Shown one piece after another: positions 12,033 to 23,253 of a stretch of 64,000 nt of DNA. Made by a program: the position numbers and the translations under genes. Source of the stretch: Ananas comosus (Eukaryota; Streptophyta; Magnoliopsida; Poales; Bromeliaceae). Positions within the stretch are counted from its first letter, which is position 1; every line of letters begins with the position of its first letter. Where the stretch lies: the NCBI RefSeq assembly GCF_001540865.1, contig NW_017893372.1, forward strand, positions 27,309 through 91,308. Direction: 5' to 3'. The notes below the pieces were generated by a model. It worked only from the letters and a program-made list of their open reading frames with translations, did no database searches and had not been told where the DNA came from.

Positions 12033-13902
12033 GGCAGAATCTGAGCAGTTTGAACTGCAGGGGGTTTTTCGCAATTGTGGACTTCTATATGTATCCCCCA
12101 CGCCCCTAGGGCTCCTCCTGAGCTTGGAGCAGCAGGAGAGAAGGTAGGGGAGCCCTCCTCTTCACCTCTTTCATTTCTTTGATTTTTGTTTGGGTTTTTA
12201 AGAGATTAAACCCCTCTTTTGCCTCTTTTGGTTGATTTGAGGCTTTTCCCCCTTTGAGGCTTGGTTTTGGAGCAAGGTTGAGGGAAGATCCTTGGACTTG
12301 GAGAGGTTAAAGCTTGGATTGAAGCTTCTAGGAGGTAATCTACTTGCTCTCTCCCTCTAGATATGAATTTTATTGATGAATTCAAGATCAAACCCTAGAA
12401 ATGGAAATTTAGGGTTTATTTGGCCATTTTGCATCTAGGGTTTTTGGAGCTAGATTGATTGGATTAGAACCTTCCTTGGGCTTGGATTGGAAGGATTCTA
12501 GCTCTCCTTTGGAGCTTAGGAGAGGATTTTTACTCTTGGGGTGAGTTTTAGCCCTTTTGCTAAAATTGTTAAAGTTTGATCTTATGAATGATCGTAATGC
12601 CCGTGTATCTTGTCGCTCATTACTTTTAGGGTAATTTGAGACTCGGGGACAACTTTGTTCGGCGAATCGAGACCCTACGCGACGGTTCGGTGGGTTTGAC
12701 CTAGCCTACATATGAGAAATTCTCATATATGGTTATTTATGTTCCGTAAATTGAAAAAGCATGCATATTCTTATTATATACATTTATTATGAATTTTAGA
12801 GTGCTTAAAAGGCCTATGTTATGTACGTTGGAATTTTGGACCTCTATGTAGTAGAGAGTAGCTTGGTAGGCCTATAGTTGCATTTAGCATTCTATATGAG
12901 ACGTGAGTTCATGCTTCTATAGTGTAAATGAGCTTTGGATCATGCATTTAAACTTAAGTTTAATTGAGACATGAAAGATGACAAAATTGCCATATAGAGG
13001 TATTGAACTAGAATGTATGTGAACTAGAGAGCTAATGTCATCAAGCGGCATTGAGCTCGGGACATGTGTGAACCTAGTGAGTAGGGCCATCGAGGGACTT
13101 GGGTTACATGTTGGACACCAAATTGCCTAAGTGTCATCAAGGGGCACTAGGCGTGGCAAATGCTAAAACTTCACATTGTGACTTAGACTAGATCTTTGGG
13201 ATGCTAGTTATGATACCATGTTAGAGACATGAGGATTGGATATTTGAGACTTGGACTATGCTTGCTTGCCATTTGTGCTCATTCGCACATGCTTGTGAGG
13301 GTCGCTCCCTACAAGCCGGCACTCCGGAGTTAGCCTACGCGACCTATGTTCGCTCGTGCGGTATTGAGAAGCCTACGGGGTCGAGTGGGACAGACACATT
13401 CCAAGAGTAGGAATGTCGGGCTACCACAGGCACTTAGGCGGCACAAGCTGGACTACCTTTGGTAGGTCCTTAATTGGAAATGGAAATCGACACGGTGTTG
13501 AATATGAACAATCACTACTAGATAGGATTAGTAGTTGGATTACTTGGACACGCTTATGATATAGCATTGGTACATTTAGTATACTTGCCAATTTCATTAT
13601 TGCATCGTAGCATACTCGGTTGTTTGGATAAAGTTTACCCTTATGCATTGACATATGGCATCGTGAGGTTTACTTGCTTTTTATGTTGAGACATATTAGT
13701 ATGCATCGGATATATTACCTTATGATAGCGTAGATGTACATTACCATAACATCATGCTTATTGGAGACATAGTAGCATAGCATTTCATTCATGCTTCCTT
13801 CAGCAGTTTCGTGTTCGCTATTTATTGCTATTATTATTGTACTTACCCTCTTCTTTTGGGGCCTAGTGGTGCATTGAGCTGAGGTCAGTAATTGCCCACT
13901 GG

Positions 13903-13921
13903 GAACTATAAATTATAGTTC
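13903..13921. other. Conserved LTR hairpin (LTR A copy 2)
   Basis: GAACTATAAATTATAGTTC is the counterpart of the perfect palindrome at 3917-3936 and is one base shorter, so it stays symmetric around a single base. Confidence 0.85.
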
Positions 13922-14579
13922 TCATGCCCTCTTTTTCTCGATGTTTTACAGAGCCTTCCACTCAGGGTGAGGCCAGGGATCGAGGGAAGGGAGTTGCTTC
14001 GAGCTAGCTTCCTTCGAGGACGAGTTGCTAGGTGGTCTACCTCTCGATTTTTGTTCTCTTTGCGAGAGGTTGAGAGTTCTACCAGTGTATTAGTGACCAC
14101 CGTTTTTGTGCTTTTGAGACAGATATTGTACTACTTATGACTTCTTTTATTGTCTAGCTTTACTTCTTTACCTTGGTGTAGATGTTAGAACTTTACTCGC
14201 TCTGATATCATTAGCTGCTCATTATTACACTTCTTCTATTTGTTTTATTATTTGATTTTACTTCCGCTTTTATGGTAGACGCCTTATATGTGTAGACATA
14301 TGGCGGGTCTGGGCACGCTACCGGGAGGGCCTCCGCCGGTCCCGGGGCGTGACATCCTAGAACCTCCAAGGCACCAAAATCCACCTTCTTCTCCAAGTTC
14401 TTCTTCTTCTTCTCCAAGTTCTAGAGGAGTTCTAGAGAGAGAAAGAGAGAAAATGAGAGAGGAGGAGAGAAATGGCTGTGGGAGAGAGAGGATGGCCCAT
14501 ATAAAGTGTTGTGACAATTGCATTTAAACCCCTCAACTTGTTTCCCCTTGATCTGCCCAGACTGGGCGTTTTTCGCCTT

Positions 14580-14812
14580 CGGGGACCGGTCTCCCCGACC
14601 AGGGACCGGTTCCCGAACGGGGGTTTTCCATGACTTAGCCAAATTTTTGAGTTTTTCTGCTGTTGCGCAGCGAGGGACCGGTCTGCCCGTCAGGGACCGG
14701 TCTCCCGAGGACCGGTCTCACCACCAGGGACCGGTTGCCTCAGGATTTCCTGGCAGGCTACGCGCACGGGGACCGGTCTCTCCTTCAGGGACCGGTCCCC
14801 GAGAGCTCAAAA
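14580..14812. repeat. Array of GGGACCGGTCCC-type palindromes (LTR B copy 2)
   Basis: Eight copies in about 230 bp, in the forms GGGACCGGTCTCCC and GGGACCGGTTCCC. The array is better preserved than in B copy 1 and starts about 80 bp from the TATA-like 'ccatataaag' near 14499. Confidence 0.9.
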
Positions 14813-15063
14813 TCTGGGACTTAGCCAGATTTCCAAATTTGCTCTCCGGGTCCCTTTTTGCTCCGTTTATGAACTCCAATGCACTTAGGGTCCACTTTAA
14901 CTCGTTCAATTACGCGTTCCGCTCGTTTTGACGGAACTCGGCACGACTTACGAGGGATGTGGTATGTTACAAATAACCCCTCTTATTTTGTAACAAAATG
15001 CTAAGAAGCCCCTCAACTTTTCATCTCTTACACAGCCATCACTGGACATTCTGCGCGCGGAGG

Positions 15064-15345
15064 GACCGGTCTCGCCAACTAGGGACCGATCCCCGGGGCC
15101 TTCCCCCGCGGGCACGCGTTCGGGAACTGGTCTCTCCCTGAGAGACCGGTCCTCGGGAGATCGGTTCCTCTCGGAGAGACCGGTTCCCGAGAGTTGAACT
15201 TCCGGGACTTAGCCGATTTTCGGCCATTCTCGAGGGTGTCGTAGGCTGGGACCGGTCCCTCCTCTGCCAGGGACCGGCTGCATCAGTAACCCCGCAGCCC
15301 ACCGCCGATGGAAGCGGTCTCTCACCTCCAGAGACCGGTCCCCGA
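15064..15345. repeat. Array of ACCGGT palindromes (LTR C)
   Basis: Repeated 'gggaccggtctcgcc', 'gagaccggttcccgagag' and 'gggaccggtccct' units lie near the start of LTR C on the minus strand. Confidence 0.85.
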
Positions 15346-15516
15346 GAGCAACCTCAGCCCAAAAATGTAGATTGCATTATTTGCTCTCGCGGACTCCATT
15401 CCAATGCACTTATCGATTTTCGTGTATCCTCAGCTTTTCCAAGGCTTACCAATTCGACCATTAGTCGATTCTGGATGAAGTGCAACCCTCGAATTTCGAG
15501 AATTCACATTGTTACA

Positions 15517-16982
15517 ATCATACTCATATGTCTGTTCAAAGCTTGGGGTGGTCGCTCCACACAAGCAGAGCACTCCAGAGTTGTCACACGATAGGGATAG
15601 CCTTTTTGGGTCCCGAGGGATAGCCTTTTTGGGTCCCGCAGACGGTCTTGGGCGAGTGAGCGGATCCTCCCCAAGTGAGTCGGGTGAGTGAGCTAATCCT
15701 CACCTGTGAGATTGAGGTTGAGTTGTGGAACCTATGTTGTGAGTCGGGCGAGTGAGCGGATCCTCTCCGTTGAGATTAGGTTGTGAGTCGGGCGAGTGAG
15801 CTGATCCTCCCCGTTGAGATTAGGTTGTGAGTCGGGCGAGTGAGCGGATCCTCCCCGTTGAGATTAGGTTGTGAGTCAGGCGAGTGAGCGGATCCTCCCC
15901 GTTGAGATTAGGTTGTGAGTCGGGCGAGTGAGCGGATCCTCCCCGTTGAGATTAGGTTGTGAGTTGGGTGAGTGAGCAAATCCTCCCCGTTGAGACTACA
16001 TAGTGAGTTGGGTGAGACAAGGACGGGGTAGCTCTTCACCTATAGGATTCGAGATCTTAGGCGGGTTAGCCTAGTGGATTGGGTAATAACATGAATAGCA
16101 TAAGTGGATTTGCATTCATACCATAATTAGACATAGTATATGTTGAGTGGATTTAAGGCCGAGGTGTATGTGAGGGTTCCGTCACCTCGAGCCGGACAGG
16201 GTGCGGTACTCCGCAGTTGAATGACTCGGGGTAGAGTCGGGTGGGTAGCTTGGACAAGGTAGAGGAAACCTTAGAGGCTAGTAGGATGCGAACTATATAG
16301 CGAGATAGAAGTAGAATCGAGTGATCTACTTGTGATGTTACATTATCGCATGATTTGCATATAGCATGGCATTGTTGCATTCGTGAGGTAAAAGCATGAT
16401 AATGTTAGTTGCATTTCTTATGATATCATATCTATTTATTGGACTAACATGTTGTTTGCCTCCTTTCGACCTGTTGGTCGAGCTTTTCCCTTGGGTGGCC
16501 GTACCCACTGGGAACCATGGAGTTGGTTCTCACCCCACGTTGTTTTGGGGTGTTACAGGTTCGCACATGAGCGGCGCGGCGGCGCGAGGCAAGGGCGTAG
16601 CTCCATAGATAGCGCGCCCTACCCCAGAGACCAGAGATAGCAGTATCCCATCGACATAGCTTAGGGGTATAGAAAAAAAAAAACAATAAAAGAACACAAT
16701 TGTATCAAGTTGTATTAAATGATGTAATAACTCAGATTGCATTTGGTTGAAAAAGAATTGTAATTGGGATGTAAAGCATGTATGTGAATTCTTGTAATAG
16801 CTAGATGTTTTATTTTTATGTTTTGATACTTATGCAATCTTTTCTTGAATATTGTTCCTGTCTAGAACATCTTGTAATTGTATTGATTGCGACGCCTAGG
16901 ACGTACAGAGGAAACTCTGTCCGTTCGGCGGTCTGTCAGTGCGCCCGAACCCGACCAAATAGGCGTGGCTCGGAGCATGACA
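15517..16982 (+). mobile_element. LTR E' (3' part), plus strand
   Basis: It resembles LTR E at 37311-39527 in opposite orientation (shared 'gtggtcgc..ccac', 'cactcc.gagtt', tandem 'gagtcggg'-type units, hairpin region). It ends GGAGCATGACA at 16982 after the terminal domain CTGTCCGTTCGGCG. Its 5' part is displaced by element C, which inserted at 15517. Host sequence of element F resumes at 16983. Confidence 0.65.
15739..16002. repeat. 44-bp tandem repeat, six copies, in LTR E'
   Basis: Units start at 15739, 15783, 15827, 15871, 15915 and 15959, exactly 44 bp apart, each opening GTGAGTCGGGCGAGTGAGCG. They differ by few substitutions, and a partial seventh unit follows. Confidence 0.93.
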
Positions 16983-17287
16983 ACTTATGTATATATTTTG
17001 GAGATATGCCTGTGAATCTTATGTATGCACTTTGGGAGATGATAATGTAAATTAATTGTGAAATGGTTGGATGGGATTGTAATAGTTAGAACTCTCTCTC
17101 TTGTATTGCTTGTGTAATCTAATTGCTTATACTAGCAATGATCATGTATGTTGTTTAAGTTACCTGGGCAACTTGATGTACATGATGATCTTTGTTGTTT
17201 GGCCTTGGGCGGACAGTGGAGGTGCTGTCTGTTCGGCGACTGTCAACGGGCCCGAACCAACCAAATAGGCGGTTGTGGGCCGTGATA
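16983..17287 (+). mobile_element. 3' end of the 5' LTR of element F
   Basis: A terminal LTR domain (GGGCGGACAG...CTGTTCGGCGACTGTCAACG...CCGTGATA) lies directly before a primer-binding site. The upstream part of this LTR must lie beyond E' and C, outside the window. Confidence 0.65.
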
Positions 17288-17293
17288 GAGTAA

Positions 17294-17305
17294 TGGTATC
17301 AGAGC
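17294..17305 (+). other. Primer-binding site of element F
   Basis: TGGTATCAGAGC, complementary to initiator tRNA-Met, lies 6 bp after the LTR end and fixes plus-strand orientation. Confidence 0.88.
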
Positions 17306-17644
17306 AAGCAAAAGAGAGAAGTCTAGGATGGACCTAGGAGACCCTATGACGGTAAACCTTAAGGACATATGTGCGTGAGTGACGTGGACCTATGTGTTGT
17401 GGCAGAATTTAAGTCAATTGGGTGTAATTGTTAGTATGTCTCTACGGGATGTTAGAGACGGATTAAAGTGATACTTGTTCTCAAATCGAGGGAGTTGTGT
17501 TGGCGGCCGACAACATAACACTACGAATTGGTTATGAGTATGCTTGTGTGCTTCCGCCGGATTTAGTATTGGGTCGGTTGGTCTTGTAATTGCGTAATGT
17601 TCGCGGGTTGAGGTAGTTAACCTAATGGTTGTGTTTCAGTAGCC

Positions 17645-17976
17645 ATGGCATCGATCAGACGCCCCGCAACGCGATCTACTCCGGCACTGCCTCTTGAGGT
17701 GCCCGAGCAAGTTGGGCCTAACCAGGTGCAGGAGTTGCGGGCGCAGATGACTGCACTAGTTGGTGTGGTGCAGCGCCAAGAGGACCGGTTTGAGCGGCTC
17801 CAGGAGTTAATGGAGCGACAAGTGACGGCGGCGACCGCGACGGCAACCGAAGGCCGTGATCCGCCCGCGCCCTCAGCTCGCGTGCCCAATGCGGCTGAGG
17901 GTGAGGGCCTTGTGGCGGCTCCGGTAGCGGCACGTCCTCTGCCGGCATGTGTTCTTCCGACGGCTTCGGGTTCTTC
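17645..17976 (+). pseudogene. gag N-terminal fragment of element F
   Basis: An ATG 340 bp after the primer-binding site opens a frame of about 111 codons before the D insertion at 17977. The start (MASIRRPATRSTPALPLEVP) and the following QVQELRAQM..LVGVVQRQEDR match the opening of the D gag at 33776 by eye. The region is a coiled coil followed by a Pro/Ala-rich linker. It is truncated by LTR D: the frame runs on into LTR sequence and stops near 18076. The capsid and zinc-knuckle parts are not in this window. Confidence 0.8.
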
Positions 17977-18461
17977 TGTCACGCCCCGCCCCGAATCAAA
18001 TACCAATTTGGCACGGTTCGGGCACGCCGTACGGACCGCCGAACGGACAGCACCTCTCCTGTCCGCCCAAGGCTAAGCAACCAGATCATGTACAGTTAAG
18101 CGCCCAGGGAATGCTTAAATAACATAAATGATCGATACGATGCACACAAGTGCAATACATCTAAGAGCAAGAACCACAAGTAATATACAAGTGTATAAAG
18201 AGAGATAGTCTAACTATTACAACTATTCAATAGTTACATCATTTGATTACATTACATTTTCATCTTCCAAAATGTAGATACATGTTTTGCAAAATACATC
18301 ATGGCTCTCCCATAACTATCCAAAACATCATCTAGTACACGAGGGTACTCTAATGCATAAAGGAAAAGCTACTAACTAGGCTCACTTAGGGCGCTATGCC
18401 CTTGCCGCGATCCTCGCTCGGCTCGCCCCTATGTGTACCTGTACCCCAAAACCACATGGGG

Positions 18462-18492
18462 TGAGAACTATATAAATATAGTTCCCAGTGGG
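18462..18492. other. Conserved LTR hairpin (left D)
   Basis: 'gagaactatataaatatagttcccag' forms a stem of GAACTATA with TATAGTTC. It is flanked by CCCCAAAACCACATGGGGTG and CCCAGTGGG, which make a second, outer pairing possibility. Confidence 0.8.
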
Positions 18493-18889
18493 TTTGGCCG
18501 CCGACGCCGCCGGTTTTTCCACTAGGTCTAAGCTGGCACAGATATATAGATAGAAAGGTAGATAGAAATACATTGCTACTATATCTACTATGCCATCAAA
18601 TGCAAAGAATGCATGGAACATCATCTAGTAATAACCTACTATCATGCTAGTATGCTTCAACAGTGTAATAAATACAACTACAACATAGTTATGCAGTCTA
18701 CTATGTCCAATCATGGCATGAATGCAATCCACTTATGCTATTCATGTTACAACCCAATCGACTAGGCCAACTTGCCTAAGATCTCAAATCTCAAAGGTCC
18801 TAGACAAAGAGCTACCCCGCTCCTTGCCCGACTCAATCTCGAAGGTCCTAGGCAAAGAGCTACCCCGCTCCTCGCCCGACTCAATCTCG

Positions 18890-19275
18890 CTCTACTAAGT
18901 ACGAGCTGCTACATAGTAATGGAATATACACATGCTACTATGCCTCTGTAATCATGGAATGCATGAACATAGCAATGATATTCTACTAATCATGATACTA
19001 TGCTTCAACAATAATAGAAATGAGCTAGTACATAGAGATGTATCTACAACATGCTACTATGTCTCAATGTCAACTCAAGGTATAAATGCAAATCTTCTAT
19101 GCCATTCATATTCTTTACCCAATCTGCTTGGAAATGAGCTACTACATAGTGATATATCTACAACATGCTACTATGTCTCAACAATGAGAAAATGAGATGC
19201 TACATAGTGATGTATCTGCACATGCTACTATGCCTCAATAATCCGAATAAACGAGCTACTACATAATGCATCGTG
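18890..19275. repeat. Decayed minisatellite 'GAGCTACTACATAGTGATGTATCT' in left D LTR
   Basis: Units of roughly 55-60 bp recur several times with drift ('gctactacatagtgatgtatctacaacatgctactatgtctcaa'). The right D LTR carries the same array at about 35060-35400 with better preserved units. Confidence 0.75.
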
Positions 19276-20499
19276 CAACTATGCCTCGATAGTATCCAAT
19301 CTCATGGCTAACCCGAAGGTTGCCAACCGCCTGGGGTCAACCCCGACTCACTCTCAATCTCATAGGTGAGGAGAATCTGCACTTGCACATCGAGACCGTC
19401 TGCGGGACAACCTATGTGAATACTCCGGAGACACTACTTCGGTGAGGCGACCATCGACAAGCGAAAACAGACTAGTGTTCAATCCCACAAGAGGATACCC
19501 TATCTACCAGGGTCAATGTGCTCTGCTGCACAATACCAAATGCATAATCAATGCCTCAAATGCACTAATGCCAAATGCATAATGTCTACACATGACAATC
19601 GGGAAAATCTACTATCCTAGGTTCAAATGCCATAGTGTTCCACTACACTAGATTTGAGCCACTCGTTTATGTCATGATGTTATATGTGTCTTAATACACT
19701 AAATCGAATGGCACTAAGCGTTCAATATTATAGTGTCTTTGTTACACTAGTCCAAATGCCACTCGTCTAGGCCAATTACATGTCCAAGTTCATCATCATT
19801 CTTGTCACTATAGGATTCTTGTCACAAGACCTCATCCTCATGCAACCTGAGATCAAGTGTCAAGCCCACAATGCTACACAACCTAGGTAAGATGCAAGGA
19901 ATGGAAATGTAATCATCTACTAATCCTATAATGCACAATATATCAACATATAGGAATATGATCAAGATATAGAACTTAGACATAAAAGGAAGCTCAGTTG
20001 CTTCGGGATGACACCCCCCACCTTTTAATGCTACCAAGAGGCTAGGGTTCCAATTTCGTGATTTTTGGAAGCTTTCGCCGCGAGCTGCGGCAATCTGTAC
20101 CTTAACGGCTTCGTTCTTTAATATCTTCATGTACACTACAAAAAGTAATGCATTTGCTACGGATTTGAATTTCGTATGTCACCAAAAATATTTTTAGTTA
20201 CAAAATGAAAAAAAAATAGTCACAAAAATGAAGGACTGGTGCTTGAACCCGCAACCTAATCATTCCTTCTATCCCTCTTAACCACTATACGACAACTAAT
20301 GTTTTTTGAAATATCACTACCTTTTATTTTTATTCGTATTTATACGTTATATTTTAAGTTCCAAACCTCACCTCTCACCTATTGTTGGCATGCCCCGACA
20401 TTTATTTTCTCCCAAACCCTTCCCATTCATATCTAGCTCTCGTTCCTACCGAGATCTCCGGCGATCGACGACGGTGGCGCTCTCCGGCGATCGACGGCG

Positions 20500-20612
20500 G
20501 TGGCGCTCTCCGGCGCAATCGCTGCGAGGACGTACAAGCACCTCTCCCTGGACCTCTCCGGGGCGATTCTAGGGTTCCTGGTGACCGCGATCCACATCGC
20601 AGCTGGGTACAG
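20500..20612 (+). pseudogene. TMEM19/PGR-like (DUF92) exon 1 fragment
   Basis: The translation contains SLDLSGAILGFLVTAIHIAA followed by GYR. I recognise this as the conserved N-terminal membrane segment of plant PGR / TMEM19-family (DUF92) proteins, integral membrane proteins reported at the chloroplast envelope. A plausible splice donor (AG|GTCGGA) follows at 20613. Later exons of that family are not seen in the next kilobases. Just upstream, 'gatcgacg.cggtggcgctctccggc' is tandemly duplicated (about 20462-20514), which disturbs the true start. The assignment is from memory of the family, so moderately sure. Confidence 0.6.
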
Positions 20613-20754
20613 GTCGGATCCCTCTCCGTCCCCTTCTCGATTCGTTCGTTTTCCTCTTTTTGGCCATTCTCGGGGTCGTTTTTCGCCGATTAGGGCTCAT
20701 CTTCGCCCGTTTGATCATTGTTTTCGTCGTAAAAAGGTTCGGAGCGCTGCTTGA

Positions 20755-23253
20755 TTAAGTTTAGGCAAAAAATGAGAACAAATTATTGCCTACTAGGGTA
20801 TAAGATAGAGATATCAATATTTTACAATGGCCAAGTGAACTATGGTATGTTAGGGGTTTTCCTGCGATCGAGCCTTAAAATAACTATGTATGGATCAACT
20901 TTACTGTTAAGTGCTGTATTTTATTGTTAACAATCGATTGTTTCTGTTCATGGAAGAGCAAAGTGTTCATCCGTCGGCGTATGGACTGATTCTAAGCTTG
21001 GCTTGGTATGGTATTAGCGTAGCGACAATTCATGCATGAGACCTAATAAACTACATTAAGAGCATAGTCTTCTGGAGTTGATTGTTGCATTTATTAGTCA
21101 TTACAACATCGCAAAGTGTACGTGAAAGTTAATTTTGAGCCAGTTAAAAGTTTTTGCTGTAACTTTGATTTCATGATGCATCTTTGCCTTCTAATTATTT
21201 TTGAACTTATAAATGGTTTATTTCTACCTCAAAACTGGTGGTTGATCTTTATAATTAGCTGCTGCATTTACAATGTTATAGAAGTTTTGGTAACACCTTT
21301 ATTAGAATGTAATTGATTTGTAGATTATAATCTAATGGTGTATGGGGTTTTATCTGTTGTTTTTAATATTCTATCATGTCTGTTTTAAGAATTTTTGTTT
21401 GTACAGCACCAACATTAAAGATGTCTGGAGGTTCTTTTCTTTCTAAGCAATGCTACTCATACACCATACTATTGGCTTACATTTTTTCAACTATGTCATG
21501 TCATGTCATTTCTTTTTTCTTTTTTACTACTAGAACCCAAATGGATTTTTATGAACCCTTGGATTAAGGGATGTCTTAAATATCTAACTCAAAGATGTAT
21601 GGATTGAATATATTAAAACTTCATTGTAGTTTAAAATTGTCGCAGATGTGTGTAGAATGTATATATAGTTCTAAGATCTTATTGAAAGGCAATGCCGACT
21701 GTGGCAACATGGTGTCAAGTAAAAGAAAGCGTTGCTGACGATCTGGAAAACATTCATGAAGTTTAACAGTTCCTGGGACCTCCGATATTTTTATGAAATT
21801 GATTTGAAGGCCGTCTACTTGAGCTTAGATAATCTTTGTGTGTCATTATGAGCTAATTTGTTTTCTCACTGAAGATTGATCCAGACATTTCTTTTTGTAA
21901 TGCTTGGTCTGATTAGAGATTCAAACCCTTCTAAGTTTGAGCTGGATTTTTTTTTCTCTCTCCCTAGTTTCAATTATGACAATTTGCCCTGAAGGTTGAC
22001 TTTATTTCAAATTTTGTTATCAGAGCCTAATTCTTTTTTGCGTTTGATTATATTTCAGTTTCATTCTAGGAGTTTGAAATTTAGCAAACCAATATCGTCA
22101 ATGGTGCCGACATTGTGTCATTTCCTATAGTTGAATAACAGTTTGTGACTATTGAAACTATGTGGGCAGAACTGAAAATAGTACCAAATGTCAGGGCTAA
22201 TTTTGGTTTATATTCATGATACTTCACCAATGCCCTTTGACCCCAGCTCCCCAATCAAGTGCAGGTTCTAGAGACATCGCCGAGATACATTCGCAGTAGA
22301 AAACTAATATAAAGGTTCCACTGCCAATTGAGACTTTAGAAATTTTCTAATTTCATCTGTTCACAGCTATTACTCCCATTTGAATCCAAAATATATAACT
22401 AATGTGATTCAGTTTTCATTCCCCACACTATACACCTATACATCTATGTGTGTATACATACATATATATTATACAATTTATAACATACTATAGGATTCAC
22501 TATAGTATCATAGCCTCTAGAAACCCAAACATTTCAAGTTAAACTGCTTTATACAGGGGATAATATCTCTTCTATTCAGAAATTAAAACTAAATTACCTC
22601 AGGTTTCATCTCTAAAAATTTGAATATATGTATATATATATACATGTATAGGCAGTCTTATGCAATTCAAGACTTCCATGTGCTATCAGCATAGCAACAT
22701 TCCTAAGTCTTTCCTGACACTAACTTTAGTAATTAGGATCCATAACTTAATTCCTTTTTAGCACATGAAGCTACTATTACTTCTTCCAATTTCCTCTTAA
22801 TTAGGCCCTTATATATATATATATACATATTATCACTAACACCCTTTCCAAACTCAATTACCAAGGAACTGCCAATTCCCTAAATCCCTATAAAATTCAG
22901 AATCAGACTTTACTACTTGTAATTCCCTCTTCAAGTTAAACCATCTACAACCTTTAGACCAGAGATAAGCATCTACTCACTTATATTTAAGGTTTCAACA
23001 ACTCTTATTGCGGTTCAATATACGAGAGAAGCTCTACAAAGCTTCAATTCATAGGCAACAGAATCTGATAGTTACTTGAATCGTAGAGGACGCTAATAGT
23101 TAACTGTTCTAATCAACTAATCATGCTCGGTGATATGTACTGTTTTATTGATTGGGAAAGTAGTTTTTAATCTTAGATTGTTGTTTGTGGGTTTCTTTCG
23201 CTCTGGACTCAGAAATATGATTTCGTTATTAATTTCTGTGTTTCTCCATCCAG
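20755..23253. other. Intron-like or spacer sequence inside the CACTA element
   Basis: AT-rich sequence with several TA microsatellites (about 22440-22470, 22625-22650, 22810-22832) and no conserved coding segment that I recognise. It may be introns of the captured PGR-like and carA genes plus filler. The exon(s) for the plastid targeting peptide expected ahead of a plant carA are not recognisable here. Confidence 0.5.

Larger units (their letters stand above)
11676..14354 (+). mobile_element. Solo LTR, family A, copy 2
   Basis: It starts TGTAACACACTGG and ends CCCGGGGCGTGACA, 2.68 kb. TCCTA at 11671-11675 is repeated at 14355-14359, a perfect 5-bp duplication. The interrupted B sequence ('gttggagag-tcctag-aac') is continuous in B copy 1 near 5200. 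It shows the same order of modules as A copy 1. Confidence 0.95.
9813..14971 (-). mobile_element. Solo LTR, family B, copy 2, split by solo LTR A copy 2
   Basis: It starts TGTCACGCCCCAATCC (9813) and ends ATGTTACA (14971). AATAA precedes (9808-9812) and follows (14972-14976), a clean 5-bp target-site duplication. Taking out 11676-14359 leaves about 2.47 kb, close to the 2.44 kb of copy 1. It is the reverse complement of copy 1 at every compared point (hairpin, array, TATA-like box, terminal domain). It is inserted in the LTR of element C. Confidence 0.92.
7238..15516 (-). mobile_element. 5' LTR of element C, interrupted by solo LTR B copy 2
   Basis: On the plus strand it starts TGTCACGCCCGG (7238) and ends ACATTGTTACA (15516). 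Removing the 9813-14971 insertion and its 5-bp duplication leaves about 3.1 kb in two parts (7238-9812, 14972-15516). Its contents include a conserved hairpin region (about 7669-7710), many CTAGGT/ACCTAG units (7860-8880), a simple-sequence tract (9615-9800) and an ACCGGT array (15064-15345). It abuts LTR E' at 15517. No coding capacity. Confidence 0.75.

Noticed and set aside
15739..16002. CRISPR-like array
   Set aside because: Units are contiguous 44-bp tandem repeats without unique spacers, in plant DNA.
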